Source: Acidobacteria bacterium UBA823
Lineage (GTDB): Bacteria; Acidobacteriota; Vicinamibacteria; Vicinamibacterales; UBA823
DNA: 52,257 nucleotides
Reading direction: 5' to 3'
NCBI GenBank assembly: GCA_002296225.1
Contig: DBHR01000007.1
Location: 1 to 52,257 of the forward strand
Shown piece by piece: positions 43,072-52,085 of this stretch. Each line of letters opens with the position of its first letter. The stretch's first letter is position 1. The translations under genes were made by a program, and so were the position numbers. The notes below the pieces were generated by a model, which did not search any database, was not told the DNA's origin, and saw nothing but the letters and a program-made list of their open reading frames with translations.

Positions 43072-45130
43072 CGTCGCGTCCTTTGTAGGACGCGGCGAGG
43101 ACGCGTTCAGCCTGCACCCGCGCGTCGTTAAAGCAGGCGCCGCCTCCGATGTCGGTCAATGTGTCGGGTACCAGGGCGTTGGCCGTAGAACCGTTTAGTG
43201 TGCTTTTTCGCCAGAGTCCTTTCGGCAGGCTAATCGTGCCCTTCCGGATACGGTCGGTCACTTTCACCAGGCAGTGCACTTCGCCCTGGTCGTTGAAGAG
43301 CCTGACTGTGTCACCGTTTGAGAGGTCCCGTTCAACTGCATCGTCGACATGCATCTCCACGGCCGCGGGTTCGGATTGAAGCTCGCCCAGCGTTGAGCAG
43401 ATCGTCCGGCTAGTTGCGGGCGATATCAGCGCCAGGGGGTAGTCGTCGCTCGCTGGGTCCGGTTGGAAGACGTATAGGCCTTCTGGGGTTTCGTCGTCCA
43501 AGGCTTCGTTGAACAGTTCGATCTTCTTGTCAGCCGTCCTCGGCTGCACGTCCACGAATTGAATCGGCGCTGCACCCATTGGCGGCGTTGCCGTACCGGC
43601 CTCGTGTAGCGGAATCCGGATCTCGTTGGGCATCATGTTCGTGATTTGCAGGAGGGCTTCCGCCTCCGTATTAGCGGACCAAGTGTCAACGAGTCCGAGC
43701 CGTGCAGCGAGGTCGGCGAATACCTCGACGTTGGGTCGCGCTTCGCCGACCGTGTCAATGGCCGGTTGAACTAACTGCAAGCTGATCGGCCCGTAGCCCT
43801 TTGCAACGTCGTAGGTTTCCAAAAAGGTTGTCGCCGGTAGGATGATATCTGCATAGGCCGCCGTGTCAGTTCGTACTTGATCGAAGACGACTGTGAACAG
43901 ATCGTCTCGGCTCAGTCCTCGGGCAACGGCGTTTTGGTCGGGCATGGTTGCTACGGGGTTGCAGTTGTAAACGAATAACGCTTTGATCGGCGGCGCCTGG
44001 CACTCGAACAGCGCGCGTCCCAGGTGATTCATGTTGACCGCGCGCGTCGGCGACTCCTCAGCGCCGATCCACCGTTCACGGTCGATCGGCCACGCATTCG
44101 AGTTGCTCATCGAGTATCCGCCACCTCGAACACCGAACTTGCCTGCAACGGCCGGCAATGCCAGCACGGCCAGAGCGGCGCTGCCGCCGTTCCGGTTGCG
44201 CTCGAGTCCCCAGCCGCAACGAATGACGGCGGGAGACTTGCGCGCGTAGAGGTCGGCGACTTCCTCCAGCGCAGTGGCGTCGATGCCGGCGACTTCAGCA
44301 GCCCGTCCGATCGGCCATGCGTCGGCGCGTAGGCGCAGGCGTTCGCTGCCACGAGCGTGCTCGTCGAGGAACGTGGTGTCAGCCAAGCCGTGCTCGAAGA
44401 GGTGGCGATGTAGCGCGAGCGCCACGGGCAGGTCTGTGCCGGGTCGGACTGGCAGATGGATGTCGGCCTTTAGTGCTAGCTTAGTTTGGCGGGGATCCAT
44501 GACTACGAGGGTGGCTCCCTTCCGCTGGGCTTCGCGGATATACGGCACCAGATGAATTCCCGACTCGGATGGGTTCGCTCCCCAAACGACGATCAACTGG
44601 CTGTGGGTGTAGTCAGACGGTGTGATGCTCGGCATTTCGCCGTAGAGGGTTCTAGCGGCGGTGCGCGTGGGGGCTGCACAGACCGTCCTGGAGAGTCGCG
44701 AGGCGCCAAGCCGCCTGAAGAGGGCGGCATCGCTCGTGTCCTGAGAAACGAGTCCGTTGGAGCCGCCATACGAGAATGGCAGAATCGCCTCACCGCCCCA
44801 GCGCTCACGCACTTCAGTCAGGCGCGTCGCGACCTGTTCGAGGGCTTCGTCCCACGTAACGTCCTTGAACTTGGGACGGCTCTGCCCCTTCGGTCCCTGC
44901 CGAATGGCCGGGCGGAGAATCCGGTCGTCGCTGTACACGCGTCGGTCGAACCGGCGGACCTTGCCGCAGATGTAGCCGTTGGTCTCGGCTTGCCGCGTGG
45001 ACCCGTCGATGCCGGTCAGCTTGCCGTGCTCGATTGTGACTGACAGGCTGCACGAATCAGGGCAGTCGAGCGGACAGGCCGTGTCCACCGTAGCGTGTCC
45101 CCGATGATCGTTGCCGTCCGACGTGGCCAT
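43028..45130 (-). CDS. Molybdopterin (bis-MGD) oxidoreductase
   Basis: Catalytic subunit of the DMSO reductase superfamily, 700 aa. The N-terminal 4Fe-4S binding cysteines are C19, C23, C27 and C55 (CPLDCPDSC...C). Molybdopterin-binding and molydop-binding domains follow, e.g. VVWGANPSESG near 185, IRCGWGLERNRNGG near 310 and PATSRTICSTLG near 570. No TAT signal is evident, so it is probably cytosolic. No small FeS or membrane subunit is nearby. The ATG has an upstream TGATAAACT extended -10 element and no Shine-Dalgarno. The substrate is unknown. Confidence 0.9.
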   Translation of the reverse strand: MATSDGNDHRGHATVDTACPLDCPDSCSLSVTIEHGKLTGIDGSTRQAETNGYICGKVRRFDRRVYSDDRILRPAIRQGPKGQSRPKFKDVTWDEALEQVATRLTEVRERWGGEAILPFSYGGSNGLVSQDTSDAALFRRLGASRLSRTVCAAPTRTAARTLYGEMPSITPSDYTHSQLIVVWGANPSESGIHLVPYIREAQRKGATLVVMDPRQTKLALKADIHLPVRPGTDLPVALALHRHLFEHGLADTTFLDEHARGSERLRLRADAWPIGRAAEVAGIDATALEEVADLYARKSPAVIRCGWGLERNRNGGSAALAVLALPAVAGKFGVRGGGYSMSNSNAWPIDRERWIGAEESPTRAVNMNHLGRALFECQAPPIKALFVYNCNPVATMPDQNAVARGLSRDDLFTVVFDQVRTDTAAYADIILPATTFLETYDVAKGYGPISLQLVQPAIDTVGEARPNVEVFADLAARLGLVDTWSANTEAEALLQITNMMPNEIRIPLHEAGTATPPMGAAPIQFVDVQPRTADKKIELFNEALDDETPEGLYVFQPDPASDDYPLALISPATSRTICSTLGELQSEPAAVEMHVDDAVERDLSNGDTVRLFNDQGEVHCLVKVTDRIRKGTISLPKGLWRKSTLNGSTANALVPDTLTDIGGGACFNDARVQAERVLAASYKGRDVTLTVSAATAPRAH

Positions 45131-45135
45131 TAGAG

Positions 45136-45158
45136 GCAGTTTATCATCAGAAAACTGC
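45136..45158. promoter_or_regulatory. Inverted repeat overlapping the molybdopterin gene promoter
   Basis: GCAGTTT (45136-45142) and AAACTGC (45152-45158) form a perfect 7-bp inverted repeat with a 9-bp spacer. On the minus strand it covers TGATAAACT (TAAACT is 45138-45143), which lies 7 nt before ATG 45130. It could be an operator. Confidence 0.45.
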
Positions 45159-45266
45159 GACCTGCTCTCGCGGACGTTCGAAATACCAACGCCATAACGA
45201 AGGTCGTGTCACGCGAAACCCTGGTCCAGCGGAGCCGAGAACTCTGGTTTATGATTTGGAGTCGAC

Positions 45267-46358
45267 GTGGCAAATCAGGAGAGGGACTCTCGAAACGGAT
45301 CGAGGCCGAAACGCTCGGCTTGGCGACTAATAATCCTCATAACGGCATTGGTGGCCGCCGTTGCGCCGACCTCGGAGGCTTGCGTTGAGCACACGTACTC
45401 TAGGGGCGTTTACCCAATTGTCCAGCAAACCCTCACGTCGGTGTCGAACCAGGTGCCGATCGCACTGACTGATTTCTTGCTGCTTGGCTTCGTGATCGGC
45501 CTGACAGTCAAATGGGTAACGACGCTGCGGCGGCCCTCGACCGTGCGGCGGGTCCTTGTATTGTTCGACTTGATTCGTGACACAGCGGTCGTGCTGGCGA
45601 CCGCCTATCTCGCGTTTCTGCTCTGTTGGGGGCTCAACTACCGCCGCGAGCCGCTCGAAACCAAGCTTGACTTCGATGCCAGTCGGATCACCACGGCGTC
45701 TCTTGATGCGCTTGCCAGCAAACTGGTTGATGAACTCAATCGGCTGCATGGTCCAGCCCAACTCCGCCCAAGTCAGGCGCTCGAGGCAGTTCCAATGGTA
45801 GTTATTGAGCCGTTCCGGCGAGCACAGGAGCGACTGCCGGCCGGCGCCCAGGCACTGCCGGCGCGTCCCAAGACGTCGTGGTTTGGTTTTTATTTTCGTC
45901 AGGCTGCCATCGATGGATTTACTGACCCGTTCCTGCTTGAGACGCTCATTAATTCCGACGTTCTGCCTGTCGAACGTCCGTTTATCGTTCTTCATGAATG
46001 GGCCCATCTGGCAGGATACGCTGATGAGGCTGAAGCTAGTTTCGTTGCTTGGTTAGCTTCTCAATCAGGCGATGCCGCGGTGCAGTACAGCGCTTGGCTG
46101 GCCCTCTACCCACACCTAATTCGTCAACTGGACACTGAAACGCGACGCGAAGTGACGACTGCACTCCACCGTGGACCTGCTCGGGACCTGGCCGCAATTC
46201 GCCAGCGGTTCGGGCGGTCGACGCCGGCTGTTCGGCGACAGGCCAACCGGCTGTACGATCAGTATTTGCGCGCTAATCGAATACCGAGTGGTATTGCGAG
46301 CTACGGTGGCGTCTTGGACCTGGTGCTCGGCGCACGTGTTGCTGAGGCACATCGATGA
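45267..46358 (+). CDS. DUF3810 membrane metallopeptidase-like protein
   Basis: 363 aa. Three N-terminal hydrophobic segments (about 18-40, 60-85 and 95-125) precede LLCWGLNYRREPLETKL, a DUF3810 hallmark. A soluble domain follows with FIVLHEWAHLAGYADEAEASFVAW; the HEWAH zinc motif is at 243-247 with Glu in the following helix. The family is of unknown function and is possibly an integral-membrane zinc peptidase. GTG 45267 is preceded by GGAG. It is divergent from the molybdopterin gene. Confidence 0.82.
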   Translation: MANQERDSRNGSRPKRSAWRLIILITALVAAVAPTSEACVEHTYSRGVYPIVQQTLTSVSNQVPIALTDFLLLGFVIGLTVKWVTTLRRPSTVRRVLVLFDLIRDTAVVLATAYLAFLLCWGLNYRREPLETKLDFDASRITTASLDALASKLVDELNRLHGPAQLRPSQALEAVPMVVIEPFRRAQERLPAGAQALPARPKTSWFGFYFRQAAIDGFTDPFLLETLINSDVLPVERPFIVLHEWAHLAGYADEAEASFVAWLASQSGDAAVQYSAWLALYPHLIRQLDTETRREVTTALHRGPARDLAAIRQRFGRSTPAVRRQANRLYDQYLRANRIPSGIASYGGVLDLVLGARVAEAHR

Positions 46359-46556
46359 GGTTCGAGTGGTCGACATGACCCGCGGTTCCCGGTTATGATC
46401 AAATTTTCAGACGATCGAGTCTCGAGACTGCAACAAGCAGCGTCTCCTGTTTGGGTAAGCTCGCAGGGCAATGACGCATCGAGCAACTCACCTGGAATAG
46501 CGAGTTTTCAATCCCCACGCCCCCTGTTCCGTTGAGCGAGAGTTGAGCCAAGTCAC

Positions 46557-46748
46557 ATGTTTAAGATAATTCCAACCGTCAGGGGTGGTACGACCAACTC
46601 ACCACGGATATTCGAGCGCTACGCGACCGTCGATGAAGCGCGTGAAAGCTCGAAGCAGCTCATTCACGAGAGTGGCAGGGTAACGCGGGTGATGATCGTG
46701 GCCGACGAGGAAACGCCCCGATTCATGGAGTGGATCGAACGGTCGTAG
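46557..46748 (+). CDS. Small hypothetical protein (63 aa)
   Basis: A compact protein MFKIIPTVRGGTTNSPRIF... with a beta-alpha-beta look (residues 1-12 strand, 24-40 helix, 43-52 strand RVTRVMIVAD). No signal peptide or Cys. The coding potential is good (conserved-looking RNY codons). No Shine-Dalgarno is seen. It lies alone between the DUF3810 gene and the ABC operon. The function is unknown. Confidence 0.5.
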   Translation: MFKIIPTVRGGTTNSPRIFERYATVDEARESSKQLIHESGRVTRVMIVADEETPRFMEWIERS

Positions 46749-46893
46749 CCGCTCGTCCTGACCGCTCGGCTTCTTATTGTTTTTCAGAGATGCTGCTGTC
46801 GGGTCCTTCGACGCGGTGCCTAATCCTGGAACCAGTCTGCACTGTTCTGCTAGGCATTTTCGGTCCGGCCGGGTCGCGGTGCGGTGAGTGCCC

Positions 46894-47664
46894 ATGATTG
46901 AGCTTCAAGCCCTGACGAAACGTTATGGTGAGCGCGTTGCTGTTGACCGGCTCTCGTTTCGGGCTGAACGGGGTGAGGTAGTCGTGCTGTTGGGAACTTC
47001 GGGGTGTGGTAAGACCACGACACTCAAGATGGTCAACCGGCTAATAGAGCCATCCGATGGTTTGGTGCGGATTGACGGAGTCGATGTCAGAACTCTGCCT
47101 GGACACGAGTTGAGACGGCACGTTGGCTACGTGTTTCAAGGGGTCGGTTTGTTTCCCCACATGACCGTCTTTGAGAATATCAGTGTAACGCCGACGCTGC
47201 TCGGTTGGTCGGCCGAGCGCATCCGGCGTCGCGTGGATGAACTTCTGGACCTGGTCGAGCTGGACCCTGCTGTTCTGCGCGATCGCTGGCCGAATGAGCT
47301 CTCCGGCGGCCAGCAGCAGCGGGTCGGGGTCGCACGCGCGCTGGCAGCCGAGCCGAAGGTCATGCTCCTGGATGAACCGTTCGGAGCCCTCGACCCGCTG
47401 ACGCGTGAACAACTGCAACAGTCCTTTGCACGCATCCGGACGCAGCTCGGCGTGACCGCGATCTTCGTCACCCACGACTTAGTGGAGGCGTTGTTCTTGG
47501 GAGATCGGATCGTGGTGATGCGAGACGGCTGTTTGGTGCAAGTGGGCACGCCGCGCGAGCTCATGGTGAATCCCGTGGACGAATTCGTCGAGCGGATGTT
47601 CGGCACGCCAAAGCGGCAAGCGCAGCTGCTCAACGACTTGCTCGGCTCGGGAGAGCACTCGTGA
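46894..47664 (+). CDS. Glycine betaine/choline-type ABC transporter ATP-binding protein
   Basis: ABC ATPase, 256 aa. Walker A is GTSGCGKTTT near 35, the signature LSGGQQQRVGVARAL near 134 and Walker B VMLLDEPFGALD near 155; the switch His is FVTHDLVEAL near 191. The closest family is OpuCA/ProV-type uptake of osmoprotectants; no CBS domain is present. GGTGAG lies 5 nt before ATG 46894. Its stop overlaps the start of the permease-binding protein fusion (GTGA), so both are translated together. Confidence 0.93.
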   Translation: MIELQALTKRYGERVAVDRLSFRAERGEVVVLLGTSGCGKTTTLKMVNRLIEPSDGLVRIDGVDVRTLPGHELRRHVGYVFQGVGLFPHMTVFENISVTPTLLGWSAERIRRRVDELLDLVELDPAVLRDRWPNELSGGQQQRVGVARALAAEPKVMLLDEPFGALDPLTREQLQQSFARIRTQLGVTAIFVTHDLVEALFLGDRIVVMRDGCLVQVGTPRELMVNPVDEFVERMFGTPKRQAQLLNDLLGSGEHS

Positions 47665-49202
47665 GCGAGCAGCTGGCGCTGCTGCCAGCCTACCTGACCG
47701 GGCACGTGCAGTTAACGCTCGTGGCGTTACTCCTCGGTACCGTTATTAGCGTTCCGTTGGGAATTGTGGCGACGCGCGTACGGTGGTTGGAGCAGGTCGT
47801 CCTTGGAGCGGCAGGCATTATTCAAACGATTCCGAGCTTGGCGCTACTCGCGATGATGGTGCCGGTGCTCGCGGCGATTCAGGTCCAGAGTATCGGGTAT
47901 CTGCCGGCGATTATCGGGCTGACGCTCTACAGTACCCTTCCGATCCTGCGGAACACCGTCATCGGCATCGCCGGCATCGACCCGGCGTATACCGAAGCGG
48001 CGAAAGGTGTCGGGATGACCCGAGGTCAGCAGTTATGGTCGATTGAGCTGCCACTCGCGATGCCGGTGATTGTGGGCGGTCTCCGGACCTCGACCGTCTG
48101 GGTTGTCGGTATGGCGACACTCTCGACGCCGGTCGGGGCGATGAGTCTCGGCAACTACATCTTCTCCGGCCTCCAGACTAGGAATTACACAGCAGTCATG
48201 GTGGGTTCCGTCGCAGCGGCCCTGCTCGCGCAGTTACTCGACGGGCTCGTCCGGGTGCTTGAGGAAGGTGTGCGATTCCGCCGACGCGGGCTGGTCGCTG
48301 TTGCAGTCGGCGTGTTATCCGTCCTGTATTTGTTTGCCGGCGTGACGCTTGCGCGCCAATTCATTGGCGACGATGAATCTGAACGGATCGTCATTGGCAG
48401 TAAGACGTACACCGAACAGTACATTCTGTCTGAAATCATCTCCGGTCAAGTCACGGCGGAGACCGGTCTTAGCGCGACGGTCATGCAGTCACTCGGGTCG
48501 ACCGTGGCGTTCGACGCTCTACGGTCGGGTGACCTGGATGTTTACGTCGACTACTCGGGCACGATTTGGGCTACGATTCTGCGCCGCGAGGCGAACACTG
48601 AGAATCGTGGCCAAATCCTCGACGAAGTCGAGCGCGCACTTGCCACGGACTACGGTGTTCACGTGGTCGGGGCCCTCGGCTTTGATAACACCTACGCGTT
48701 GGCGATGCGATCGGCGGACGTAGCGGCGCTCCGGCTCAGGCGGATTAGCGATCTGGTGCCTCATGCGTCGCGTCTTGTCCTCGGTGGTGACCTCGAATTC
48801 TTCGGGCGGCCAGAATGGGTGTCGCTTCGAGCGCGCTACGGGCTGTCGTTCGATAGGGAGCTCACGATGGACCCTTCGCTCATGTATCAGGCGGTGGCTC
48901 AAGGGGATGTGGACGTGATCACCGCTTTCTCGACCGATGGCAGAATCGCCGCGCTGGGTCTAACAGTGCTTGAAGATGACCGGAACGTGATTCCGCCCTA
49001 CGACGCGGTGATTCTCGTGAGTGACCGCCTGGTGCGCGACCGGCCTCGTGTTGTTGCTGCACTGGAGGGACTTGTTGGCGCGATTGACGTTGACCTGATG
49101 CGAGCGATGAATCTGACAGTCGATGAGGACGGGCGGACTCCGAGGTCCGTTGCGGAGGAGTTTCTGGCGGGGAGATCCGCGACAGACGCCCGCGGCCGCT
49201 GA
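47661..49202 (+). CDS. Glycine betaine/choline-type ABC permease fused to its substrate-binding domain
   Basis: 513 aa. Residues about 1-205 are a BPD-type permease with five or six segments and the EAA loop (EAAKGVGMTRGQQLWSIELPLAMP near 112). A sixth hydrophobic segment near 212-234 then links to an OpuAC-type binding domain (about 243-513), beginning ERIVIGSKTYTEQYILSEIISGQ and containing DLDVYVDYSGTIWATIL. Such permease-SBP fusions are known in this transporter group. GTG 47661 overlaps the ATPase stop. The binding domain should face the periplasm. Substrate likely a quaternary amine, by family only. Confidence 0.92.
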   Translation: MSEQLALLPAYLTGHVQLTLVALLLGTVISVPLGIVATRVRWLEQVVLGAAGIIQTIPSLALLAMMVPVLAAIQVQSIGYLPAIIGLTLYSTLPILRNTVIGIAGIDPAYTEAAKGVGMTRGQQLWSIELPLAMPVIVGGLRTSTVWVVGMATLSTPVGAMSLGNYIFSGLQTRNYTAVMVGSVAAALLAQLLDGLVRVLEEGVRFRRRGLVAVAVGVLSVLYLFAGVTLARQFIGDDESERIVIGSKTYTEQYILSEIISGQVTAETGLSATVMQSLGSTVAFDALRSGDLDVYVDYSGTIWATILRREANTENRGQILDEVERALATDYGVHVVGALGFDNTYALAMRSADVAALRLRRISDLVPHASRLVLGGDLEFFGRPEWVSLRARYGLSFDRELTMDPSLMYQAVAQGDVDVITAFSTDGRIAALGLTVLEDDRNVIPPYDAVILVSDRLVRDRPRVVAALEGLVGAIDVDLMRAMNLTVDEDGRTPRSVAEEFLAGRSATDARGR

Positions 49203-49242
49203 ATGAAGGCGGCCGCAGGGTCTGCCGGTTCAGACTTGACGC

Positions 49243-50907
49243 TTACGGTTGCTCGGCTTGCTGGAGATAGTGGCGTGCTTCGTCGAAGCCGCCCTCCTGT
49301 CCGGCGCTACCAGCCCAGATTATTTCCAGCTCTGCGTAGCGTAGTCGCGCGGTCTTCACGTCCCCGCTGCTGGCGGCCGCACGTGCCGACCCCAATAAGG
49401 ACAGCGGGCGGTGGGGTGTTCTCAGCAGGGCTTCAGCGAATTGCTCGGCTGCTTCGGCCGGCCGGCCCATTTCTAGTAATACTTCACCGTAGAGTTCGTG
49501 CGATGGCTTGATCGGGCCATCGGTCGGGGCCTCGCCTGGCGGGCCAGACGGTGCAACCATCGTTTCCTCGATGGCCGTTGCGTCGGCCAGTGACGCGAGG
49601 GCGGCCTCGTGGTTGCCCTGTGCGAGATGGAGCATCCCTTCGACCTCGTTCAGGGTCACGGCAATCTGCGTCACACTCTGGTTGTCGCTGCCCATGCCGG
49701 CGAGATAATCGTGAAGCTCCTGCAGCCCGCGGACGGCGAGCTGAGCCTCAGCGATGTCGTCGAGGCGCGCCGCACTGAGCCCGGCAGCCAGCAGGGCTGC
49801 ACCCGCTTCGTGACTGCGAACTTCCGAGGGGTCTTCCGTGATCCGATCGACGAGTTCAGCTAAGCCTGGACTCTTTCGCCACTGCCGCGTGGCAAGCGTG
49901 TAGCGGGCGTCCATGATGGCGTAGGTGCTGCGGACTCGACGCCCATCCTCGCGCTCTGCGATCGGCCGGATTAGTTCGAGTGTCTCGCGCGCCTTGTCGT
50001 GTCGTCCTTGTTGCAGATAGGCGTATTGTAGCCAATACAGCGCGTGGTACGAGTAACGTGTCGGCGATTCACCCCGAGCGTCGACCCGAGCGACCGAGGC
50101 ATCCCAAGAGGCCTTGTTCGAACGGGCCAGATAATCCCACATTCCCTGTTGTATGAAGATGTGCGACGGCATGTGCAGTGCGTGCACCGCTGCCGGCGCA
50201 ATCTCGGCGTATGTCAGCGCCGCGTGGAGACCGATCGGTGAGTGAATCGGGTCATCGTAAGCGTGGATGGTGTAGTGAGCCGCGCCTGGATGATTTTCGT
50301 TCTGGCGGAGGACGGCCTGTGCGATTGCGCCGGCCTGCATGTCTTGGCGGATGCTGCTTTCACCGCGGCGGACCGTCCGCATTAGCGAGAGCGCGTAGAA
50401 CGTCGCCGCTTCGAAGTCATCGGGATAGTCCTGGTGCATTTGGCCCATTGCTTCGGAGTAAGCGAGGGCCCGCGCGCGAGCGTCACCAGGACCGTAGAGC
50501 GCCTCGACGGCCGCGAGGTAATCCTTTTCTCGGGCTGTCGGCGCCTTGGCCGCGCGCCCCTCGCGCGTCTCATTGAGGCGGGACAGAACTTCACGGGCTG
50601 CTGCCAGATTCTGCCCGGCCGGAAAATGGTGCCCTGTTGTGTGACTCAGCGCCTCGCCCCAGTAGGCCATCGCGAAGTCTGGCTCAATCCGCTGGGCTTC
50701 CTGGAACGCCTCGGCCGCGTCCTGCCACTCGAAGCTGTGAAGCATTGCTGCGCCCTTTAGAAACTGCCCTTGGGCTTCGGCCGACGTTCCCGATGTTGGA
50801 AAATCAATCCTACCGAGCCTAGCGCCCTGTTGGGCGTCAGCGGAGCCGGTGGTTGCTGCCGCCAGTAGGCCGGCGACCGCAAAGCCTCGTAGCGAAAGTC
50901 GTGACAT
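49243..50907 (-). CDS. Secreted TPR-repeat protein
   Basis: 554 aa. A signal peptide is present (LRGFAVAGLLAAATTGSADA, cleavage near 25). The mature part has many TPR-like helical pairs, e.g. FLKGAAMLHSFEWQDAAEAFQEAQRIEPDFAMAYWGEAL near 50, and EAAEQFAEALLRTPHRPLSLLGSARAAA near 495. No enzymatic motif. ATG 50907 has a strong TAGGAGG 8 nt upstream. It lies alone between the ABC systems and diverges from the sugar-binding gene. Role likely in a periplasmic complex. Confidence 0.85.
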   Translation of the reverse strand: MSRLSLRGFAVAGLLAAATTGSADAQQGARLGRIDFPTSGTSAEAQGQFLKGAAMLHSFEWQDAAEAFQEAQRIEPDFAMAYWGEALSHTTGHHFPAGQNLAAAREVLSRLNETREGRAAKAPTAREKDYLAAVEALYGPGDARARALAYSEAMGQMHQDYPDDFEAATFYALSLMRTVRRGESSIRQDMQAGAIAQAVLRQNENHPGAAHYTIHAYDDPIHSPIGLHAALTYAEIAPAAVHALHMPSHIFIQQGMWDYLARSNKASWDASVARVDARGESPTRYSYHALYWLQYAYLQQGRHDKARETLELIRPIAEREDGRRVRSTYAIMDARYTLATRQWRKSPGLAELVDRITEDPSEVRSHEAGAALLAAGLSAARLDDIAEAQLAVRGLQELHDYLAGMGSDNQSVTQIAVTLNEVEGMLHLAQGNHEAALASLADATAIEETMVAPSGPPGEAPTDGPIKPSHELYGEVLLEMGRPAEAAEQFAEALLRTPHRPLSLLGSARAAASSGDVKTARLRYAELEIIWAGSAGQEGGFDEARHYLQQAEQP

Positions 50908-51020
50908 GGTCTGTGCCTCCTAGACGGACCCGCCGCGTTGGCACGCCGGCGGCCAGTAGACTTCGTTGCCGAAGCAGTCTAACACGGACCGTGAGGACTT
51001 TCAGTGCCGGAGCGGTTCGT

Positions 51021-51050
51021 TTGCGAGGGTAGTTCCTCGGGGTTTAAGCT
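51021..51050 (+). promoter_or_regulatory. Candidate sigma70-type promoter of a leaderless sugar-ABC operon transcript
   Basis: TTGCGA (51021-51026), 18-bp spacer, TAAGCT (51045-51050). The -10 ends 6 nt before ATG 51057. No Shine-Dalgarno is seen. Confidence 0.5.
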
Positions 51051-51056
51051 ACAGCG

Positions 51057-52085
51057 ATGCGACGAGGACACGTGATGAACTGGTGGGGTTGGTTAGGGGT
51101 TCTTTTGGCGATGTTCTTGCCGGTGGCCGCGTGCGGAGGTAGCGGCCCAGAGATGAGCGGCGTCGGTGGTGACACGGGTCAGTTCAGAATTGCGGTCGTG
51201 CCGAAGGGCACGAGCCACGATTTTTGGAAAGCAATCCACGTCGGCGCGCTTCGGGCCGAGCAGGAATTCGGTAATGTCGAGGTGATCTTCCGTGGCCCAG
51301 AGCGTGAGGACAACCGGGATCAGCAGATCTCCCTCGTGCAGAACCTGATCAGCAGCGGTGTCGATGCCATTGTACTGGCGCCGGTCGACCAGCACGCCCT
51401 CGTACCCTCCGTACGACTTGCCACACAATCCGGGATCCCCGTCATTGTCTTCGATTCCGGACTCGCCGCTGAAGCCGGCACCGACTACGTCAGCTACGTT
51501 GCGACCCCTAATGTCGAGGGTGGGCGGATTGCCGGACGGCGGATGGGGGAGTTGCTTGAGGGACGGGGACGCGTGCTGCTGTTGCGGCACGCCGAAGGCT
51601 CCGAGAGCACTATGCGGCGCGAGGAAGGTTTTGTCGACGCTCTCTCGGACTTCACCGGTATCGAGCTGATCGATCCGAAGCGGTACGCAGGCGTCACGAC
51701 GGCCACAGCACAAATTGCCTCGGAGAGCCTCCTCACCATCTATGATGACGTAGACGGTATTTTCTGTGCGAATGAATCGTGCTCGTTCGGTCTACTCCTC
51801 GCGCTCCGCAGTCGCGGCTTAGCCGGGGATATCCGCTTGGTTGGGTTCGATTCCAACGAGAGGCTCGTCACCGCACTTGAGCAAGGTGAGCTTGACGGGC
51901 TCGTTGTCCAGAACCCGGTGGAGATGGGCTACCTCGGCGTCAAGACCGCCGTCGACCACCTGCAAGGCGCGACTGTCGAAATTCTGCAGGATACAGGAGT
52001 GACGCTCGCGACCCGTGAGAACATGCACGATCCCGCGATTGCCGAACTGCTGACACCCGATCTGTCTAGACTTTTTGAACGATGA
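51057..52085 (+). CDS. Sugar ABC transporter substrate-binding lipoprotein
   Basis: 342 aa. The N-terminal signal with lipobox LPVAAC (C26) predicts a lipoprotein. The mature region is a periplasmic-binding protein of the RbsB/LacI-like type 1 fold: FRIAVVPKGTSHDFWKAIHVGALRAEQEF near 43, ISSGVDAIVLAPVDQ near 95 and GIPVIVFDSGL near 123. Ligand likely a sugar or cyclitol, from the family only. The start is set by the promoter and signal peptide. Its stop overlaps the ATPase start (ATGA). Confidence 0.9.
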   Translation: MRRGHVMNWWGWLGVLLAMFLPVAACGGSGPEMSGVGGDTGQFRIAVVPKGTSHDFWKAIHVGALRAEQEFGNVEVIFRGPEREDNRDQQISLVQNLISSGVDAIVLAPVDQHALVPSVRLATQSGIPVIVFDSGLAAEAGTDYVSYVATPNVEGGRIAGRRMGELLEGRGRVLLLRHAEGSESTMRREEGFVDALSDFTGIELIDPKRYAGVTTATAQIASESLLTIYDDVDGIFCANESCSFGLLLALRSRGLAGDIRLVGFDSNERLVTALEQGELDGLVVQNPVEMGYLGVKTAVDHLQGATVEILQDTGVTLATRENMHDPAIAELLTPDLSRLFER

